This document shows, piece after piece, positions 33,999 through 43,581 of a DNA stretch of 64,000 bases. Origin of the DNA: Arachnopeziza araneosa (lineage: Eukaryota; Ascomycota; Leotiomycetes; Helotiales; Arachnopezizaceae). Each line of letters starts with the position of its first letter. Within the stretch, counting starts at the first letter, position 1. The notes below the pieces were generated by a model, which saw only the letters and a list, made by a program, of their open reading frames with translations, was not told the DNA's origin and searched no databases. Both the position numbers and the translations under genes were made by a program. Location of the stretch: the NCBI GenBank assembly GCA_003988855.1, contig QYAI01000005.1:496001-560000 (forward strand), written 5' to 3'.

Positions 33999-34965
33999 GA
34001 CGTTGTTTGAGTCAGAAGACAACGAGATTGTTGCTGGTCTGCTTTAAATACTTATTGTTTAGCATTGTAAACATACATCAGAATAGTGAATACTAGTGTG
34101 ACCCTCTTTGAACTGTATAGGAGCCAGCGAGACAAATGTGACATGTTTGTCTTCGCTTGAATTTGGCGTCAAGTTCCTACACCATTCTTCCAACCGAATG
34201 TAAACCCTAGAACTGATCCGAATAGCTTTAAAGAACTAACAAGTAATGAAGTAATAGCGTCTGTCGTTACTATTAGCTCAATATTCTATGATTAATACAC
34301 GTCAAGTTGTGATAGAGCTGAACCAGCTTCGATTTCCTACAACAGTCTTCCGGCCAAGATACAAGCCGCAGAACTTATCCGGATAGCTTTAAAGAATCAA
34401 CAGGCAAGGAAGTAAAAGCGTCCGTCTTTATCGGTAGCTCTAGATTCTATATTGGTATAAGTCAGATTGTGATAAGAACGAAGCGTAGGTTTAAAACAGG
34501 AAGTTATGTCCCTCTTGAGAATAAATGATTACTGCAATTTATGAGAAGCCAGGAGGAGAGGCAGATATGGTTGATGCAGATACTAATTTGAGAGCTTATT
34601 AGAGTCTACTAAGACCTAGAGAGTGGAGGGTTAAAGCCTTCTCAAAAACAAAACCATTAAGTGTAGAAGAAAATCAAAGCGAAGTCAAGTACAGGTGCAA
34701 TGCATATTACGGTATCATTATCATTGTGTAATCGAGTAATTCAGATCCTCGATATCATGCAATCATGCAATCCTTCCTCTTCATCGAAGTAGTGTACAAT
34801 TTAGCAAGCAGCAAAACAGCAGCAACGCAACCGTCTATGCCGGGGTATTGGAAAGAAAGAAACGTCATATCCTCCGCATCAACTAGCACTGTACATTCCC
34901 TATCGTGATTCCATGTCTATCATTCTACATGGCATCACCTGACCCCTCTTCCGTGGAAGAGGGCT
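33999..34965. other. AT-rich intergenic region with a diverged duplication
   Basis: Promoter of the small helical protein gene, then AT-rich sequence carrying a two-copy repeat (34173-34483), then the 3' flank of the 65-aa gene. No open frame supported. Confidence 0.5.
34173..34483. repeat. Two diverged direct copies of a ~150-bp sequence
   Basis: Copy 1 about 34173-34323 and copy 2 about 34333-34483. Shared landmarks: TTCCTACA..A.TCTTCC, CCGRATAGCTTTAAAGAA, AAGTAATAGCGTC versus AAGTAAAAGCGTC, and TTGTGATA near the end. Many differences are transitions. No coding potential. Confidence 0.75.
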
Positions 34966-35320
34966 CTAGATGGTAGATGTTGTTCTGTGACGACGGTGTC
35001 TTCCTCCGTGTCCACATGTGAGGCAGGAGATAACGATGTCGAAGAGGCTAGGGTAGGATTAGCTTGGTGTCTTCTGGAAGGTTTGAATTGGACTCCGCGA
35101 GTAGGCGGAGCCTCGCTCGTGGAAAACATCAATGGGATGAAGGAACGTACCTGACAATAGCGCCAATGATGGCTTGAAGGACAGCTCCAATGCCGTTAAC
35201 GATTGCCATGAGGCAGGCACCAATGGTGCGGAGAATGCTCTCGATCTAATAGCATCTATCAGCATTTGCCTCTGTCACCGAACCAGAGGAAGAACATACA
35301 CATGATACGACGGCACCCAT
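34966..35320 (-). CDS. 65-aa hydrophobic small membrane protein
   Basis: A three-exon gene too short to show as one open frame: 35320-35300, 35245-35151 and 35047-34966, minus strand. The product starts MGAVVSC, continues as a hydrophobic, Gly/Ala/Ile-rich segment (ACLMAIVNGIGAVLQAIIGA), then LFDIVISCLTC and a His/Arg-rich tail. One or two membrane helices are expected. The N-terminal MG and repeated Cys (7, about 17, 50, 53) could be lipidated. All three splice junctions keep phase, and the pattern MGAxVSCIE...GACLMAIVNxIG is one I recall from many filamentous ascomycetes, though unchecked. Function unknown. Confidence 0.78.
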
Positions 35321-36273
35321 TTTTGCGATTGGTATCTTCTGAATGAATTCCAAAGTGTGTTTTTGTAGTTGTAGAGTGTAGGTTCAGAATCCTGACTTTG
35401 TGTGATTGATGTGGTTGTTGATATTTAAGAGGAAGAGGAGAGCGCGACGAGGCAAAAGATATATACTCCCCTCAGTACGCCGTCTGTCCCTCCTCATCCT
35501 CATCGTCATCGACAATGGCCTATCCGCAGAGCCAATCTCCCGCCCCAAGCTCTTTCTTTGTGCGTTACCCATGACGTAGTTCTGATGAACCCATGGAATG
35601 TCGCTCTTGGTTTCCATTCGCCGTTTCAGCCATGATCTCCCGTTGATTTGGCAAGGTGAGACGATGCGCCCGATTATTGGTTACCTCATATTTAGAGTGC
35701 GTGTGATACTCCGTACAGAGCTACAAAAACCTGATTTCGTGGAGCAAAAGGCGTGCAATGTCGGGAGCAGCGCCACAGCGGGTGGAAGATGTGGCTAGTG
35801 AGTTCTAGCCACCTTTATTAGAACATGTCACTTTATGGTTGGCCTGTTACATGAAGCTGTTTCGGACAGCTGACAGGCAAGATTTGGGTCGTCTAAGACA
35901 AAAATACGACGTGAGTTTTTCCGCTTGAACTACCTGAGGGAGGCGTCGTTGCATGGAAATGACGTAGCATCACCATCAAAATTTGCAACCCTGCGAGGCA
36001 GAGGCTCTGGTGTGCCAAGGATAAACTGCATGCTGATAAGGTGGCGCCTAATTGCCGACATGAGTGCAAGCCCACTGGACACATTGGAATGGAAGCTCTT
36101 GATGACGGACATGGATAGGCCGTGATTGACTTTAGGTGAGCAACATTTTTACTATACTCTATTTAGCCACCTCGCCTTGCGCGACCCTTCTCCGACAGCA
36201 CAGAACAGCAAAAAGCACCTTCCCGGGTATCATACTCTAACAGCGCCCATCGGTCGAGGCAATAAAGCATCCT
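35321..36273. other. Intergenic, no supported gene
   Basis: Between two minus-strand genes; promoter of the 65-aa gene and 3' flank of the 799-aa gene. Only short unconvincing open frames. Confidence 0.45.
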
Positions 36274-38673
36274 TTAACGCTGCTCACTCCATATATCATA
36301 CGTCCACGCATCCACTTCCAAATTCCAGTCCCCTCGCTCATGTCTTTTGTCTGCAACTTCCTGCAACTCTTTAGCATAATAGAAGACTTCATCCATGCTC
36401 AACTGAGTTGTTTTGGCAGCAAGCTCATATCGATCGGGACCTTGATTAAATCTGAGAGTATCAATGAATGCCATCCTTTGCGCCGCCGTCAACTCCTGAG
36501 AACGGTTACTTCCACGATTGTTATTTTTTCCAAATGAGCCATTAATCTTGATCTGCACTTCATAATCAGACACAGAAAGATCGTCATCATCACCATCTGC
36601 TGGAGGCTCCGATGGGAGCGATCTGCTTCTTCCGACATATCTGGCCAGCTGAGGAGGCACCTCTCCCGGAGTGATTTGTTCTGAATCCTTGAGTATCTGA
36701 TCGCGAATAAAGGGGCCAAAGAGAGGATCATCAAGGTGTTTTTGAAAGGCGGCACTTTGCAATTGTCGTCGCTCCTTCAACTTATGAATTCTCGCGCGTT
36801 TCTCCAAAAGATCTCTCTCAGCATCTGCCCTCTCAAGTTCCGGCCGCATCCGCTCTCGTTCTGCAGCCCTCTCGGCGCGATCTCGTTTCCTGATCTCTTC
36901 TTGGAGGGCCTTCTCGAGCCTTTTAATCTTCGAAAAGATCAATTTTGCCGGCTGGAATATTTGGTAAAACCCTTCCTTCGAGAGCGGTTGTGGTTGGCGT
37001 GCTTCTTTCTGCTGTGTCGTGTAATATAAAAGATTATAGAACGTGTCCACCAGTTCAGTGAATTCTCGCAGAGCAGATGTTTCCATTGAGTCTTGAAATG
37101 TGTGTATTTCTGCGTACCTCAGAACGCACCTCGTAAAGTAAGGGACTGTGTGAAAGTAGATATCTCGAAGAATTGATTTTGAGCTCGGTGTGATTTTATC
37201 GGAAACTCCTTCCTCAAGAGGTGGTAGTCTATCAAGAATAATACCCTGAACTTCGAGCTTGATGCGATCGATTGTACTGCTGATTTCTGCTTCTATTTTG
37301 CGGATTTTGTCTCTGTTTCGCTCCTCTTTAGCTGATGCGAGAGAATTCGAGTACTTATATAGTCGGTCCAGCCTTCTATCTAATCTTCTCGCCTCATCAG
37401 TACGGATTTCCTTCTCTCTCTTCACCACCGCCCATGCTTTGTTCCTTCTAGATTTACCAACGCGATGAGATATAATAAGTAGTTCGGTCAACTCCAATAT
37501 ATTGATAAGTGAGAAATGGGAACGACTTGGTTGGCGCGAAGTTTTGATAATTTCTTCCTCCACATCTCCTACTTCGGATGCTTCCTCAATCTCTTCTTCT
37601 TCATCATCGGGCTGTCTTAAGTAACGATCATTCCTTGCTGGAAGTTTTTCACGTGCACGTTCAGACATACGGTTCTTTTTGTTCGAGCTAGGAGGCTGGT
37701 TGGTCTTGACTTTTTCTGGGCTGGGATCCATGTAAAGCCCAGAATTGCCTCCTTCAATCTGGACAAGCATTTTTTCTGCCGTAGGTAAGTCAGGTGGGGT
37801 CTGCAGTGTCGACACTCCAAAGTCGATATTAGACTCATCTCCCGATATATTTGAGTCCAATATCCTCTGGTTTAAATCTAGAGCAGGAGAAACAACGATT
37901 TCTGGCCCTTGAGATCTCCTCTCTTCCTCTTCTTCATGACCGACTCTAGCCATATCTGAAAGTCCCTTTGTATTTCTAGGCTTGGACCGGCTCGTTTTGC
38001 CCCTACTTCTTTTTGGTGCAGCAATCGGTTGCTTGGCTTTGCCGTTAGCTCTTTGACGTTTCGTTGACTTGCTTGACACATATCCATCATCCGCTCGACG
38101 CTTTTCGCCTCTCTCTGGTGAAGATTCGAGATTGTAAGGATCCTTGGAGAGAGCAATGCCATTCCGAGTTGCCAGGTTACCAGGGGCCTTTAAGGGGAGA
38201 TCTAGCTCTTCCCTCTCTCCTTCTGGTAATGTGGGATAGGTAACATGTGATTGCAGCCTCGGCGGGGGATCTGCTGGAAGAAATCGAACTCTATACTCGG
38301 GTTGAGGTTCTTTAGGTGTTGGTTCTCCTGCAGCGAATTCTGGACCTGCGACTTCAAGTGCTTCTATGATTTTTGTAGGTGACGGAGCGCTTCCTCGACG
38401 ACGAAACATAGCGGATATGGTGTTGATAATGCCTCCTCGTTTGGCAATGCTCTCCATTTTGTCCTCTTGCATCAAGTGCTCCCTCGTTGGAGGAGTGGAA
38501 ACTTCTACAGTTGTAGTCTCCATTTCATCGAAAGCTATAAGAAACGAGTGGTAAGCGTTGGAAAAAAAGGCAGGAATGTCTTGCAAGTTACCACTTCCGA
38601 AGGCATCATTTCCAGATTGCTCCTGCTCTATTTGCCTAGCAGGACTAAGCTGCCCAGCGCCTTCTTCAGCCAT
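36274..38673 (-). CDS. 799-aa basic/acidic nuclear protein with C-terminal SANT-like region
   Basis: Single exon on the minus strand; family not recognised. Residues 190-245 are a strong bipartite nuclear signal (KRRADDG...KSTKRQRANGKAKQ, KRSRGKTSRSKPRN). Residues 340-400 are acidic and disordered. Residues about 410-520 form helices (NKAWAVVKREKEIRTDEARRLDRRLDRL), followed by a compact domain (SILRDIYFHTVPYFTRCVLRYAE...FTELVDTFYNLLYYT). About 610-670 is an Arg/Glu coiled coil. The last 75 residues (ELTAAQRMAFIDTLRFNQG...LSMDEVFYYAKELQEVADKR) resemble a Myb/SANT helix-turn-helix. I infer a chromatin- or rDNA-associated factor without proof. A TTG nine bases upstream is in frame; ATG 38673 is chosen. 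Confidence 0.8.
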   Translation of the reverse strand: MAEEGAGQLSPARQIEQEQSGNDAFGSGNLQDIPAFFSNAYHSFLIAFDEMETTTVEVSTPPTREHLMQEDKMESIAKRGGIINTISAMFRRRGSAPSPTKIIEALEVAGPEFAAGEPTPKEPQPEYRVRFLPADPPPRLQSHVTYPTLPEGEREELDLPLKAPGNLATRNGIALSKDPYNLESSPERGEKRRADDGYVSSKSTKRQRANGKAKQPIAAPKRSRGKTSRSKPRNTKGLSDMARVGHEEEEERRSQGPEIVVSPALDLNQRILDSNISGDESNIDFGVSTLQTPPDLPTAEKMLVQIEGGNSGLYMDPSPEKVKTNQPPSSNKKNRMSERAREKLPARNDRYLRQPDDEEEEIEEASEVGDVEEEIIKTSRQPSRSHFSLINILELTELLIISHRVGKSRRNKAWAVVKREKEIRTDEARRLDRRLDRLYKYSNSLASAKEERNRDKIRKIEAEISSTIDRIKLEVQGIILDRLPPLEEGVSDKITPSSKSILRDIYFHTVPYFTRCVLRYAEIHTFQDSMETSALREFTELVDTFYNLLYYTTQQKEARQPQPLSKEGFYQIFQPAKLIFSKIKRLEKALQEEIRKRDRAERAAERERMRPELERADAERDLLEKRARIHKLKERRQLQSAAFQKHLDDPLFGPFIRDQILKDSEQITPGEVPPQLARYVGRSRSLPSEPPADGDDDDLSVSDYEVQIKINGSFGKNNNRGSNRSQELTAAQRMAFIDTLRFNQGPDRYELAAKTTQLSMDEVFYYAKELQEVADKRHERGDWNLEVDAWTYDIWSEQR

Positions 38674-38931
38674 TGTGCTCAAACCACAGTTCCCTTCTTC
38701 CTTCCCAAATCAGCGAAAATAAACCTGAACCGGTCTGCAGGATCATGACCGTGGAGAAGGCAAGTCCTGGTGTTCGCAGATGTTGTATCGTCAAGGATCC
38801 TGAAGCTCAAGCTCAAATTACAGCATGTAAGTAGACAAGGATGGCACAGCAACGGGGTCTCCCCACCACCATTGCAACCCCACCAAAAGTACCCTACCTC
38901 CACTAAACTTCCGCTGTCCAACACAGATATC
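38674..38931. promoter_or_regulatory. Divergent promoter region, 799-aa gene / RRD1
   Basis: 258 bp separate the two ATGs. An in-frame GTG extension of RRD1 reaches back to 38770 but has no ATG, so this is treated as non-coding. Confidence 0.4.
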
Positions 38932-40480
38932 ATGGAGGCCAACACGTCAACTGTACTTCAGATACCTCGCTCTACGAGCTTATCAATACTGGACTCGACA
39001 GAGTCCCATATCTTTGTGAGGCCTGTCAAGAAGATTCACGAAGGCCAGGATGTATCGGCTTTCCTCACCTCACAAGCATATCGTGACATCGGCGTCTTCG
39101 TTATGCAGTTGAACTTGGCTATGTGTCCAAGAAGAACCACAGAAGATGGGAAAGTGCAATCATGGCAACTTGATACTCCCATAACTCTTCCAGAGCCGGT
39201 CCAAAAATTGCAAGATCTTTTGCAAGAAATCGGTGCGATAATCGAAGAAGCTCCGCCTGACACTGGACCGAGACGATTTGGCAACGTTAGCTTCAGGAAA
39301 TGGTATGAGATCTTGGAATCAAGAGTTCGTAGACTTCTCGAAACCTATTTACCAAGACCGGTGCTTGATCTCAACACGACTTCCGAGAGTGACATTTCGG
39401 TCTTGGATGAGCTCACGCCGTACCTCATGGGAGGGTTTGGAAGTTCTCAAAGACTAGATTATGGAACTGGGCATGAGCTGAGTTTTTTGGCGTTTCTTGG
39501 TTGCATCTGGAAGCTTGGTGGCTTTTCGGAACAACATCTACCTGATGGATTATTGGGAAGGAGTATTGTTATCGGAATAATTGAGCCGTGAGTTGAGCGA
39601 CTTGAAACTTTGTTGACAGAGTTATGTCTGACTGGCTGATAGATATCTACGAGTCGTTCGAAGTCTCATTCTCACATATACTCTTGAACCCGCAGGCTCA
39701 CATGGAGTATGGGGTTTGGATGATCATTCAGCTTTACCTTACATATTTGGCTCAGCACAACTCTGCCCTGCTATTAATGACAATGACCCTATGCCTGTTG
39801 AGGGTGCTCTCCCAGGTGCTCCGAACCCAGGAGATATAGCCAAGAAGAATATCGTTGATAAAGAAAGGAAGCATAACATGTACTTTTCCGCAGTGGGTTT
39901 TATTAATGATGTCAAGACTGGCCCGTTTTGGGAACACAGTCCTATGTTATTTGATATATCAGGAGTTCGAACCGGCTGGGGCAAAATTAATAAGGCTCGT
40001 TTGAATGTCGATTGAAAGTTGCTCCGCTAACTGCTCGAAGGGCATGATCAAAATGTACAATGGAGAAGTGCTTTCAAAGTTCCCCGTGAGTTCTTCACCT
40101 ATATTAAAGTGAGCTTCAATATACAGAGACCTAATACAGTACAGGTTGTTCAACATTTCCCTTTTGGCTCCTTGTTTAGCTGGCAGCAGGACCCGAATGC
40201 GGTTCCAGTCTCCACATCAATCCATACAACAAGCCAACCTTCAGGTCGATCAACCGCTTCTCATGGACCTCCTACAGCAGAGGGTATGAGCGCTCCGTGG
40301 GCTCAAGGTTCAAGCACTAGCAATCGAATCATTGGAGAGATGACTGCAGCGCCATGGACAAAGACAGCTCCAGCTCCATCATTAGACGGCCCGACCAAAG
40401 CACCCTGGGCAAATCACAGATCTGTACCACGTACAACACTAGCACCTTGGGTAAATAAAAACGAGTTCAAAGAAAGCTGA
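38932..40480 (+). CDS. RRD1: PP2A phosphatase activator, PTPA family (RRD1 type)
   Basis: Peptidyl-prolyl isomerase-like activator of PP2A-type phosphatases. Four exons, 38932-39587, 39643-39994, 40041-40085 and 40145-40480, 462 aa. PTPA marks: FLTSQAYRDIGVFVMQLN, FGNVSFRKWYE, YLMGGFGSSQRLDYGTGHELSFLAFL, GVWGLDDHSALPYIFGSAQL, FWEHSPMLFDISGVRTGWGKIN, GMIKMYNGEVLSKFPVVQHFPFGSLF. The catalytic/regulatory core ends near residue 375. Beyond it is a Ser/Thr/Pro-rich tail with four APW repeats (APWAQ, APWTK, APWAN, APWVN), which favours the longer RRD1 branch over RRD2. Intron 3 (39995-40040) seems to start with GC instead of GT. The downstream strand flank is 3' UTR. Confidence 0.9.
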
Positions 40481-41048
40481 TTGAGTGGTTGTTTGTCCGT
40501 TATGCGGCTTGACTGCAGGTTGTACAAGCGCATCTCCCCGCATTCAACTGCATTAGGTTATGCAGAAGCTAGGGACAATGTATTGCTGATAGGAGGGCAA
40601 ATAAAATATTGTGCTGTGATAGATCGAATGTTCAATCAAAACCTTCGTTTGGGTACTTACTAAAGGGCTGCCAAGGATGGAATGACTTGTGAAAAGTTCT
40701 ATCCTCTAGATGTTTGCTGCTAAACAAGTAAACTAAGTAAGAAAGTGATTGGATTGGAAGAGGGAGTGAGACATAAGATCAGCAGGCAATCAAATTGCTT
40801 TCGGAGTATCTTCGGGTCGGCTGCCCCCAAAAAAATGTGTATCAACAATCTATCATTATGAGGTGTTGTAAACCGAAACAGTTTAGCGTGGTCCGTAACT
40901 ACCGGGCAACGAGCCAGAAAGATCTCGAGGCAAGTCATCCAGTTCCCTTCCAAGTTCTTTCCCAACAAAAGACAGTCGCTCTTTCCTCCAAGACAACACA
41001 ACACACAAACACCTACTCTTAAAGCTCTTTAAACCCACTTCTCTCAAG
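40481..41048. other. Intergenic, RRD1 3' flank and promoter of next gene
   Basis: No supported gene. The last 80 bases are rich in CAA/ACA and CT motifs, typical of a fungal 5' leader. Confidence 0.5.
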
Positions 41049-41723
41049 ATGCCTGGCGTCCGTAAGTCTTACCACCCTTAGTTCTGCAGTTAAGGAAACA
41101 AATGTCTTGGTCAAATGCTGTTATCAGTTGGCCAGTCCATCAACTTCTTCTGAACACGATAGGACTTCTTGATGATGTTCAATCTTGCAGTTCGGTTAAG
41201 CTTCTCTGCTAACAGGAACCTTTGGCAGCTCCCAATGCACTTTCCGAGCTGAAGGCTAGGTTCAAGAGCCTGCTCAAGGGAAAGAAGAGCAAGAAGGCTG
41301 AGGCCGATAAGCCTGCCGAGACAAAAGCTGAAGAGCCCACACCTGTTGAGACTCCAGCCACCGCTACTGAGACTGCTCCAGCTGAGCCTGCTCCTGCAGT
41401 TGAGCGTAAGTCTGCTCGCGTGACCCTAACTGATGGTTCAAAATCTCACTGTTCTCTCTTGCAGCTGTCAAGGAAGCTGAGCCTGTCGCTGCCGACACTC
41501 CCGCAAAGGTTGAGGAGCCTACACCTGCTGCTGCCCCCGTAACTGAAGCCGGTACGTATTTCTACTTGTGTAGAGGCTTACCAAGAAGCATCCCAACTTC
41601 TTATCAAATAAAACTGTTGAGTCAAGGACCAGGCTAACTAATTCAGAACCAGCTCCAGAACCTGTTGCTACCGAGCCTGTTTCTGCGCCTGAGGTGAAGG
41701 CCGCAGAGCCAGTCGCGGCATAA
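41049..41723 (+). CDS. Small Ala/Pro/Glu-rich protein
   Basis: Four exons, 41049-41061, 41229-41405, 41465-41551 and 41647-41723, coding 117 aa. After MPGV a basic helix (ALSELKARFKSLLKGKKSKK) leads into an A/P/E/T-rich, disordered region with repeated EPxPxE-like phrases to the stop. The first exon encodes four residues plus one base; the CAG at 41226-41228 is the only acceptor that enters the long frame. All introns start GTAAGT or GTACGT. Such proteins are widespread in filamentous fungi with no known role. High codon bias (GCT, GAG, AAG, CCT) hints at strong expression. Confidence 0.78.
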
Positions 41724-42892
41724 GTCAACCTCGAAACAAGACAAGATGCTACTAGTATCATGTCGAATTCTTGTGTTTCTTTTGGTATCTGCATGCGCAG
41801 CGCAGGTAAGCATATCATGATGGGGAGGGGTCGAGAGTAATGGCAGGAGTGTTGAGACAGGATACATCTGGATTTTTGACTCGTTTCGTGGTTGAGCTCT
41901 GTGTTTCTTTCAATACCCCTTATGATATGGATCAACTGAAATGGCTTGTATGCCTACAGTGATGGACAGACGGAAGATACCCTATACCCTTGCGTTGAAC
42001 TTAGTCTACAATGGATCCATTTGAACTGCAACGTGCTGTGCTATTTAAGTGACCCGCTTGGTTACCTTATCTTTGCCTAACGTGCAACAAATCAGTTCTC
42101 CTTACATCATAAAATTCTGCGCTTTGGACCTTTCGACTTATCTCAGGTTTCCCCGATGTCGTGCAGCATAGCGGTGTACTAGCAGCAGGAATATTTACCC
42201 GTCGAGTCACACCGAGGATCTTCTGATAGGTGACAGGTTCGGAACCACCAATTGGTTCAAATCATCCCCTCTTCTTGAGATGCAAGAAATTGAAGCAAGG
42301 TGCTTCATCTGATCTGCATGCACTGATTGGGAAAACAGCAGGCAATGGCTTTAGAACGGGTCAGTAGCATGGTCTGCTTACAGAGGAGAATTATTATCCC
42401 ATTCCTCACCTCCAATCATTTCACACGACAGTAACCTAATATCCAAAGGTTAAGATTTATTATCTACGCAGAAAACTTCCTGGAATTAATAACCTTTAGC
42501 AGTTTAAAGAATCAAGGAGCAACATACTTTCCAAGAAAAAGGACAATATTATGGAAATGTACGTTGAGGGCCTAGAGATAAGTCGCCGAAACAGGAGATG
42601 CACTATTTAAAAGCATACAATTTTCATATCTTTAAATAAATCAGCCACCCTACCAAAAAGATCAAAAGTTTTTAAAAAGAAGATTTAAGTTGTGTTTCGC
42701 ACCAATTTCTCAAGATCTGTCTCTCTCAAACTGCTTTTAACGTCGGTGATGACATGGGACGAGTTTTGGAGCCCTCTGGTGAATAACTTGAAAAGCTGTA
42801 TTACGTAAGTTGGGGGCCTCAGTCGCGTCTCCCCCAAAAGTTTTTCTCCCCGCGTCTCAAGGAAGACTAGCAACCTCTTCAATCCCCAGAAG
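41724..42892. other. Intergenic, no supported gene
   Basis: About 1.2 kb, AT-rich towards 42400-42700. Holds the 3' flank of the Ala/Pro/Glu-rich gene and the elongin C promoter. Minus-strand open frames here are antisense to real exons. Confidence 0.45.
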
Positions 42893-43581
42893 ATGGCGTC
42901 GTCCAGTCGAACCCAGGCAAATTCAAGCAAATATGTGACACTTGTTTCTTCTGATGGGTTCGAATACATTGTCCTACGAGAGGCAGCGTGTATTTCTGGT
43001 ATGATCAAGACGATGCTAGCAGGTAAGTTGTTTAGGTGCATTTATCTACAGAATCGAGATCTAACTTAGTCTCTAGGTGACTACAGCGAAGCTCGCAAAG
43101 GCAGGTGCGAGTTTAGGGAGATTAAGTACGTCGACAATTATTGCCGTGAATTCCCTCAAGAAATGAAGAAAAGTCCGATGAGGGACGAGACTGCCAGTGA
43201 TTACACACACACTGCAAACAGAACCTCTTTCTCCAGAATCACCGGGGAGAGTAGTGACGCTGGTTGATGCAATTTACACTTGAACTGAGGCATCTTGTAC
43301 TACCTCCGATAGTATTCGTTGGCAAAACTAATACCAAGAGTCCTTTATTACTTTATAATACAAATACAGCTAGACTGACTGTTGTTTTATAGTGGTCTCG
43401 TACTTGAGAAGGTTGCCGAGTACTTCTATTACAACTACAAGAACCGTGATAAGGAGAACGTACCGGATATGGAGATACCACCCGAGTTGTGTTTGGAGTT
43501 ATTGATGGCGGCTGATTTCTTAGATGGTGCGTGTGAATACCTCATTCGAAGATTTTACTAATCGTTATTTTCATAGCATGA
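42893..43581 (+). CDS. elc1: Elongin C (Skp1/POZ fold)
   Basis: Small POZ-fold protein that links substrate receptors to Cul3-type or elongin ubiquitin ligases and to RNA polymerase II regulation. Exons 42893-43022, 43077-43125, 43393-43526 and 43577-43581, 105 aa. Family sequence is clear: YVTLVSSDGFEYIVLREAACISGMIKTML, then FREINSGLVLEKVAEYFYYNYK and IPPELCLELLMAADFLD. Elongin C normally ends within a few residues of FLD, so I place a last intron at 43527-43576, leaving a terminal exon of five bases (Ala plus stop). Read-through instead would add ten residues. The second intron is 267 nt, long for this genome. Confidence 0.88.

Noticed and set aside
38770..38931. N-terminal extension of RRD1 by 54 codons
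   Set aside because: Begins at GTG, not ATG, and has no PTPA similarity; treated as 5' leader/promoter.
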